A stretch of DNA of 64,000 nucleotides from Sabellastarte sp. h YS-2021 (Eukaryota > Annelida > Polychaeta > Sabellida > Sabellidae), in assembly GCA_964017235.1 (NCBI GenBank), contig OZ024936.1, forward strand, positions 30,092,040 through 30,156,039, written 5' to 3'. This document shows positions 57,240 to 64,000 of this stretch, piece after piece (position 1 is the stretch's first letter; the number at the start of each line of letters is the position of its first letter). The translations under genes and the position numbers were made by a program. A model generated the notes under the pieces. That model was not told the origin of the DNA, made no database searches, and saw only the letters and a program-made list of their open reading frames with translations.

Positions 57240-57487
57240 TTTTTGTTTAGGCAAGGTAGCGGTTGGTGATCTATTTGTAGGAGAAATTGTCATAAATACA
57301 AGTAAATGTGAAACTTTTGAACAGCCCATATAATTGCCCAACATTCCTTTTCAATAGTAGAAAAGTTTTCTTCCCTGGACTGAAGACGATGACTTATATC
57401 TGAAAAAGGAAATTTCATAAGGTCATATTCTTGCACCAATTGCATGGTTTGAAGCATCAGTCTGAAGTCTTTCTCGTCATTGGGCAA
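57240..57487 (-). pseudogene. Gypsy-type retrotransposon RNase H fragment
   Basis: The minus-strand frame reads PFSDISHRLQSREENFSTIE then KECWAIIWAVQKFHIYLY, matching the start of the RNase H domain that follows reverse transcriptase in Ty3/Gypsy elements (family pattern ISR-L---E--YSTIEKECLA). The similarity continues past a stop at about 57290 as FLLQIDHQP. No other part of the element is recognisable and no LTR was found. An inactive fossil. Confidence 0.8.
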
Positions 57488-57489
57488 TT

Positions 57490-58884
57490 CGAGGATTGGT
57501 GGGTTATGGGGGGTGTTCCACTGGGACCGACTCTACAACAAACCCTACAACTTTAGGGTCGGTTAGCAGAGTCGGAGATCAGGGGGAAAAACAAAACAAA
57601 AAACATGTAATACAGCCCAGCTAGTCTTGATCCAGTTTGGACCTTGGGGTTCGGATGATTTTCTCCAAGACTAGACAGGAAACTATCAGGACAAGCTGTA
57701 GAGGGCAACAAACAAGTCGTAGGCTGCCACAACAAGCAGTAATGAAAACAACGACAATACTGGGAATGTTTACCGATTCACCATGACCAAACTTGCAGTT
57801 AGTATTGCCAGTCAAATTTTGATGAATTTCTGGGAAAAGGAATGATCAAGTGTTGACCAATCAACAAAGCGAAAACTAGGTCAATACTAAATATTCGGAT
57901 CCCATCACATGCCCCAAAGTACAGCATTTATATTTTTGTATTTTGTAATTATTATTTTCAGGTTTGGAAAAGGGATTGTTAAAAATTCTGGAATTTTTTA
58001 TTACTCCAGATCTGCTTCATAATTTAGCCATTTATTTCCTTGGTGAGATGCTAATCATGTAAAAAATTATGCACTCATTAGTCTAGGCTTAATCATGAAG
58101 ATGAACAGACAGACAAGCGGGCAGATCAACAAATTAACGCATCCAAAACATGACCTCCTTGCCGTAGTTGAAAAGTATATGAAACTGACACTCCTGTCAC
58201 AATACAGGTGTCATGCACAGACACATACGATATAAAGATTCACTATACCCTGACTTTTCCTTTTTCAAGTGAAGTAAAGATTTCAAGTGAGAGTGAATAG
58301 CCCGCTAAAGTACAAAAGTTCCCTTACTACAGCATCATTTTCTTTATACATATCATGACAATAAAACTCCCTCATGTTTATAATAATAAAGATGTCATGA
58401 AACCCAGCTTCAACACCTTAATTTTTTCTTACATTTTTGTATGTTTATCTTTAATTTATATTCGTCATTTGAGGCTGGCTAAATTAAAAAAAAACAAACA
58501 TCCAAAATGTTTCACACACACTACTAAACTACAGAGACTGCACAAAGTTATGGAGAATACATTTGACTTTTGTTTGCATACATGACATATAGTTTAGTGA
58601 AAAATCAGTTAACCATTGTCCCAATATACACTTGGCACTTTACAATTTAAAATTCTATAAAATGTAATGTTCTTGCCTGAACTCATTTCCAAGAACATTT
58701 CTTGATGATTTACAAACCCTCAATTGCGGGTTGTTAAAAACCCACAAAACCAATTCTGGATATGCACACCAGATCCAGATACAGACCTTTAAGCATGATT
58801 GGGTTACAGGTTTTGAGTTATACAAGCAAACAGACCTGATCTTCCCACTTTGGAGACGAGGGTAAATATTTGTTCTTGTGTAGA
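57490..58884. other. Gene-free sequence
   Basis: No supported exon. A run of short chance frames lies on the minus strand at 57553-57815. Confidence 0.4.
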
Positions 58885-59445
58885 TGATTGGAACATTCCC
58901 CCCTAGCATACACTTAGTATGGTAACAGAACATTTCCCCCAGCATACACTTAGTATGGTAACAGAACATTTCCCCACTAGTATACACTTAGTATGGTAAC
59001 ATAGCATTTCCCCAGTATCATACACTTAGTATGGTAACAGAACATTTCCCCACTATCATACACTTAGTATGGTAACAGAACATTTCCCCACTAGCATACA
59101 CTTAGTATGGTAACAGAACATTTCCCCCCTAGCATACAATTAGTATGGTAACAGAACATTTCCCCACTATCATACACTTAGTATGGTAACAGAACATTTC
59201 CCTCGATCATACACTTAGTATGGTAACAGAACATTCCCCCCTAGCATACACTTAGTATGGCAACAGAACATTTTCGCCCTAGCATAAACTTAGTATGGCA
59301 ACGGAACATTTCACCCCAAGCATAAACTTAGTATGGCAACGGAACATTTCCCCTCAAGCATAAACTTAGTATGGGAATGGAATATTTCCCCCAGCATAAA
59401 CTTAGTATGGAAACAGAACATTTATCCCAGCATACACTAAGTTTT
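58885..59445. repeat. 37-bp minisatellite, about 15 copies
   Basis: agcatacacttagtatggta followed by acagaacatttccccc repeats with 36-39 bp spacing. Each unit contains the short dyad catac-actta-gtatg. Copies towards the right end carry ataaactta in place of atacactta, so variants are clustered. Confidence 0.95.
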
Positions 59446-59999
59446 TGTAAAGACATTGGACTACCAGCTATTTGATACAAATATAAAAATAGCATCAGAG
59501 ATGCCCGTACCCCACAGCCTGGGAAATATTTTTCAACACCATTTGATATAGAAGTAGTGAAACAGTACATAGATTGGGATACTTGCAGTGCATAGAAATA
59601 TTAAGTATTAAAACAAGACAATTCAGTAAACTAAAAGTTATAAGCTGTAAAATTTCTTAACTGGAGAATAGCTGTCAATGAAAATATCACAATTATGTAT
59701 GGTCGAATTATGGTTTGAATGTTTTGAATATTACCCATACATACAGATGTGGCAATACATGCTTATATGTGGAGTTGGGGCAAAACCTGTGACTCACTTC
59801 ATTACATCTGTTACAATGGGAAGTTGCAAAAATAAAACCCTTAATGAATTCTAATATGACTTTAAGAGTGCTTAATCTACATCAAAAGACGCCCAAAGGT
59901 GCAACAACCAAGATTCAAGAAAAAAGATATGAGAGATATAAGAGAGGTAAAATAGTATCACATATCCCTGTAGAGAGATAAAATAGCATTAGATATGCA

Positions 60000-60890
60000 A
60001 GATCAAAGGTCAAATCCAGGTCACACCATGACGTTCGTTCCACACCTAATGTCCCTACCAAATATCAACTTCATGCACCTTATCATTTCCGAAACATAGC
60101 CCAGACAAGGCATTATAGGTCAAGGTCACTACAGCAAGGTCAAAGGTAAAATCAAGGTCCCACCATGACGTTTTACATCTAACCACCCTAGCCAATGTCC
60201 CTACCAAGTATCAACTTCCTACTCCTTACGGTTTCCGAGATATACCCCAGACAAGATGTTATAGGTCAAGGTCACTACGGTATGGTCAAATCAAGGTCAT
60301 GCCATGACGTTACACACCTACACTGCCCAACCAATGTCCCTACCAAGTATCAACTTATTACACCTTACGGTTTCTGAGATATAGCCTGGACAAGATTTTA
60401 TAGGTCAAGGCCACTATGGCAAGGTCAAAGGTCAAATCAAGGTCACACTGTGACGTTGCACACCTACACCCCCTACCCAATGTCCCTACCAAATATCAAC
60501 TTCCTATACTTTACGGTTTCCAAGATATAGTCCGGACAAGATTTTATAGATCAAGGTTACTATGGTAAGGTTAAGGTCATACCATGACGTTACACACCTA
60601 CACCTCCTAACTAATGTCCCTACAAAGTATCAACTTCCTACACCTTACGGTTTCCGAGATATAACCCGGACAAGATTTTATAGGTCAAGGTCACTGCGGC
60701 AAGGTCAAAGGTCAGATCAAGGTCATACCATGACGTTGCACACCTACACCCTCTAGCCAATGTCCCTACCAAGTATCAACTTCCTACACCTTACGGTTTC
60801 CGAGGTATAGGCAGGATAAACTTTTTCCCGCCCGCCCATCCGGACACCATGGGTGAAAACAATACACCGACAGCCCTTAAGGGCTGTGGG
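60000..60890 (+). mobile_element. Tandem array (about 140 bp, 6 copies) with palindromic end, possible Helentron-like element E
   Basis: accatgacgtt recurs near 60025, 60162, 60301, 60446, 60581 and 60727 (spacings 135-146). Units carry aatgtccctaccaagtatca, cttacggtttccgagatata and ataggtcaaggtcactacgg. The array is followed by a short tail (ccgcccgcccatccggacac) and an 18-bp perfect palindrome, acagcccttaagggctgt (60870-60887). Array plus hairpin end resembles the other Helentron-like elements, but a matching 5' motif was not found. Confidence 0.65.
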
Positions 60891-62048
60891 GTAAAAACTG
60901 TATGTGAAAAATTGGCACTTTATCACATCATTGTTATACATTCTTATAGTAATACAAAAACCAGGAATAAACAAAAAACTTGTTTGATTGCCCAGCCCCA
61001 ATGGCCTTTCAGGTCTCTCCAACTTCATTATACGAAATGGGTAATACATTATGAAACCTGAAATTTTTTGTATGACAAATTCATTGGTTTCTTTTATCAG
61101 ATATTCCCTATACATTTTCTAAGAAAATAAATGTATCATGGATAACTCAGGTAGCGTTTAAACTATTATCACTACAACATTTCTCTGTTAATGTTATATG
61201 TAAGATTTCATGAAACAATTTGAACGAAATATGTAAACAAAATATTCGTGACAGTATATCTTGGACAACAATATATTGCATTGCATAAAATGTTATCACT
61301 TTTTTCTTGCTAAAGGTTAAAGTTTTTCTTATAAGTTCATCTGGTATCACTTTTTGTCCTTATATGAATTTGTTGTATATTGACTACACATTTGTGTTTG
61401 TCCATTACCTGATATGTGTACATGTATATAACTGGCTTATAGCCAATGTGATTGTATGTATTTATGGGTATTTGTGTTTATGTGTATGTGGTGAATATAT
61501 ATGCATACAGATTTCTTTGATGATATTGGTTTTTGGCAAGTTTTACTTGATTCAAGATGTAGCATTGCATAATAACATAACAGCATATATAAGGGACATA
61601 TAGGATTTAAGTATTGGTGTTAGATACCTTTTTATACTATTTAGTTGGTGGAGGCTTTTGAATGCTTTAGAAGCATATAAATACATATCATATATCTATA
61701 TGTACATATAAGGTATATATTATTTTACTCACGTCACAGAAGAAAAAAAAACATCAGTGTGAAAGACAGCTGGTGTGTTATAACAAAAGATTGTTGTGGG
61801 GAAAGATCATTAATATATCAATATCAAAGGTTGATAACTTAACAATTATTAAATGATGTTATGTATGTGATACAGTCACGTACATGTATATGTGACTTAT
61901 GCTTGTAAAGACAGTATCTATGAGGTAGCAGTTTATTAGAAATGTTGGATGTACTAGGATGACTTGAAAAATACAAACAACATCAGGATAATAATATAGA
62001 AAATAAGTCAACACATATAGGAAGAACTGGGAGGTCACACAACCTGCA
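60891..62048. other. Presumed upstream region of the TRIM-type gene
   Basis: AT-rich, with no supported exon. It includes TA-rich simple sequence at 61670-61720. Any 5' UTR exon or promoter cannot be placed. Confidence 0.4.
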
Positions 62049-63710
62049 ATGTCACAAAATCATAAAGAAATTGTGACATGTCCTGTGTGTTTCCAAATCT
62101 ACCAGAACCCATTTCTATTGAGCTGTATGCACACAGTATGTTCCAAATGCTTGGCATACAATGTAAACAACAACAGCAAGCTTTCCACCTCAAGCTTTAT
62201 GTGCCCTATTTGCAAGACAAAGGTCAAAGATGCCACCAAAGACCATAGTAAACAAGCAGTAGTGGATATGTATCAGAAGCATACCAACCTGATCATCAAA
62301 AGAACTCAACAAGGAGATGAAGGTGCTTCTCAATCACAATCTGATGAAACAGAAGGTAAATTGACTTGCCAGGCCTGCCTGACATACACTGCAGTTGTCA
62401 AATGGAAATGCACTGGATGTAGTAAACTCATGTGTTCAGGGTGTCACAATGTTCATGATACCTTGCCAAGTTGCAGTGACCATTTTGTTATGTCCTTGGA
62501 TGAGATGATACAGGAAGAAAGAATGAAACTTAAAGCAAGTAAACATGGTACACTAACAAGGCAGAAGTCCCTGACAGAACAGATAGAGAATGTTCAAAAT
62601 TTCCAAAAGGATGTTGCAAAAGCCAAAGCTGATGCGTTAGGCAAACTCGAAGAATATAGGGAACTCATTCTGAAAGATATTGATGCTATGTATAAACGGC
62701 TAAGGGGTGAAATAGAAAATGCGGAGACTAAGTTGCTGGATCCACTGAAACATAAAGAATCTGCAATGATGAAGGACAAAGATGAGTTAGAGGGACAGTT
62801 GGCATTTTTGGATGGCATTATAGATATAAAGAACCATAAAACATTTCTAAGACAAGTGAATAACAATGAAGGTTTCGAACCAGGTAATCAAATGATTGAT
62901 AATGATGAAGTATTTGCAAGTCCAGTGTTTGATATTGAAGTTAGCTATAACAGGGATATAGATTTAAGTAGAATAGTAACTGTTAACATAAAGACTCAAG
63001 CATTCCAGACACAAAGCAGTGGTGTGGCAGATGTTGAGAAGTTTGAAGAACAAAAACAAACACCTGACTACTCAGTCTTAGTTCAAAATATGCATAATCT
63101 AGAAAAGGCTATTCCCCTTAGATACTCGCCTAGGAAACTGGTTCTAGTTGATAATGAACTTTGGTGTGTGGGACCATCTGCCATATATGTTCATGACAAA
63201 AGTGGTAATATTGTCAGGACAATAACCCATGAAAAGCTTCAGCAAATCAAATCACTCACTGTAACAAACACTGGCCATGTGATTGTTGCAAGCTGGGATG
63301 GTAAAGGCTTGCTACAAATCCACAAAGATGGGACATTTGGGGCTCATTTGCATGATGGAAGCTTTTCGGATGTAACTTCAAACAAATTAGAAGTGTATGC
63401 ATTATCTTACGAGGATGGAAAAGTGTTAATCTTCTGCTTTCAAGATCGGAACTTCTGCTTTCAGAAGTCCATCTCAGTTGCATACAATAATGGAAACAAT
63501 TGGGATTCACTCTACTATAGCAGGGATTCTCTTTATGTCTGCTCCTGGGGAAATCATCGTATCTACCAGTTCAGTTTAGATGGCAAATTACTTCACCAGT
63601 TTGGAGGGTACAGTCATCTTGGGGCCATACAGTTCAAGAATCCTAGAATCTGTGACATTGACCAGAGGGGAAATATCTTAATAGCTGATGTTGGAAATGA
63701 CAGACTTCAG
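62049..63710 (+). CDS. TRIM-type RING/B-box/coiled-coil/NHL protein, first coding exon (partial gene)
   Basis: Probable E3 ubiquitin ligase. 554 codons, starting at ATG 62049 (MSQNHKEIVTC). RING finger of C3HC4 type at residues 11-55 (C11, C14, C26, H28, C31, C34, C52, C55). B-box-like zinc site at 107-145 (C107, C110, C121, C124, C129, C132, H136 and H145 among candidates). A charged helical coiled-coil region follows at about 155-270. The C-terminal part (about 350-554) shows NHL/propeller strands, ending in DQRGNILIADVGNDRLQ. The frame reads on to 63740, but CAG|GTTAGT at 63710/63711 is a good donor exactly where an NHL strand should continue, so the gene goes on past the right edge. Architecture is that of TRIM2/3/56/71-like proteins, a group expanded in molluscs; orthology is not resolved. 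Confidence 0.88.
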
Positions 63711-64000
63711 GTTAGTCATTTCTTTTTAATTAATCCATAATTGGGACTCTGTATAGCCTAATCTAACCTAATCAGACCTTTATAGTACTTAATATTGTAC
63801 TGACATATTCTAAGGCAGGGAAACTGAAACCTTGTTTAAAAATAATATAGCCATGGGTCAGATATAGGTCAGTTAGATAACAAAGTGGCGAATACCAGAA
63901 AATATTGGAGAGTGAGGCCCAATAGCAAGGAGATGGCTACTTTTGAGGGGGTTGGTTGTTGTAAACCCCCCTATATATCCTATTTGATGCCAGATCAGAA
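63711..64000 (+). other. Start of the intron after the TRIM-type exon
   Basis: Begins GTTAGTC. The frame meets a stop within 10 codons, and the remaining bases show no coding character. Confidence 0.65.

Overview
This window is nuclear DNA of an animal. Genes are broken by GT-AG introns, the sequence is AT-rich, and repeats fill most of the space between exons. The repeat content (DIRS retrotransposon, tandem-array Helentron-like elements of the kind known from bivalves as pearl/HINE elements, 5S- and tRNA-derived SINEs) and the TRIM-type gene suggest a marine invertebrate, most likely a mollusc. The species cannot be fixed from sequence alone.

Three protein-coding genes can be supported. 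(1) 8103-21247, minus strand: the first six coding exons of the exocyst subunit EXOC3 (Sec6); the remaining exons lie beyond the left edge. (2) 31662-37777, minus strand: an apparently complete six-exon gene for a 408-residue beta-propeller-like protein that I do not recognise; all splice phases agree. (3) 62049-63710, plus strand: the large first coding exon of a RING/B-box/coiled-coil/NHL (TRIM-type) E3 ligase that continues past the right edge.

Layout. 1-1245: 157-bp tandem array ending in a terminal hairpin. 1733-8068: a decayed DIRS retrotransposon (minus strand; gag, RT-RNase H, tyrosine recombinase) with inverted terminal repeats and an internal complementary region; it lies 34 bp beyond the splice donor of EXOC3 exon 6. 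8.1-21.3 kb: EXOC3 exons, with introns loaded with Helentron-like elements; the largest (13478-19078) holds 28 copies of a 133-bp monomer between blocks of a 169-bp monomer. 21.7-26.7 kb: two more family members, one interrupted by a LINE. 26.7-31.6 kb: sparse sequence with small inverted-repeat elements. 31.6-37.8 kb: propeller gene, with a foldback-like palindromic element in intron 1 and a 45-bp minisatellite just upstream of its start codon. 38.9-61.9 kb: gene-poor, with SINEs, a CR1/L2-like LINE remnant, a Gypsy remnant, a MITE family, duplicated segments, a 37-bp minisatellite and a 140-bp array with a palindromic end. 62.0-64.0 kb: TRIM exon and intron.

The genes have no evident functional link. 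The main story is mobile-element structure: families that combine interchangeable satellite cores with hairpin ends, placed within and between introns of a conserved trafficking gene.
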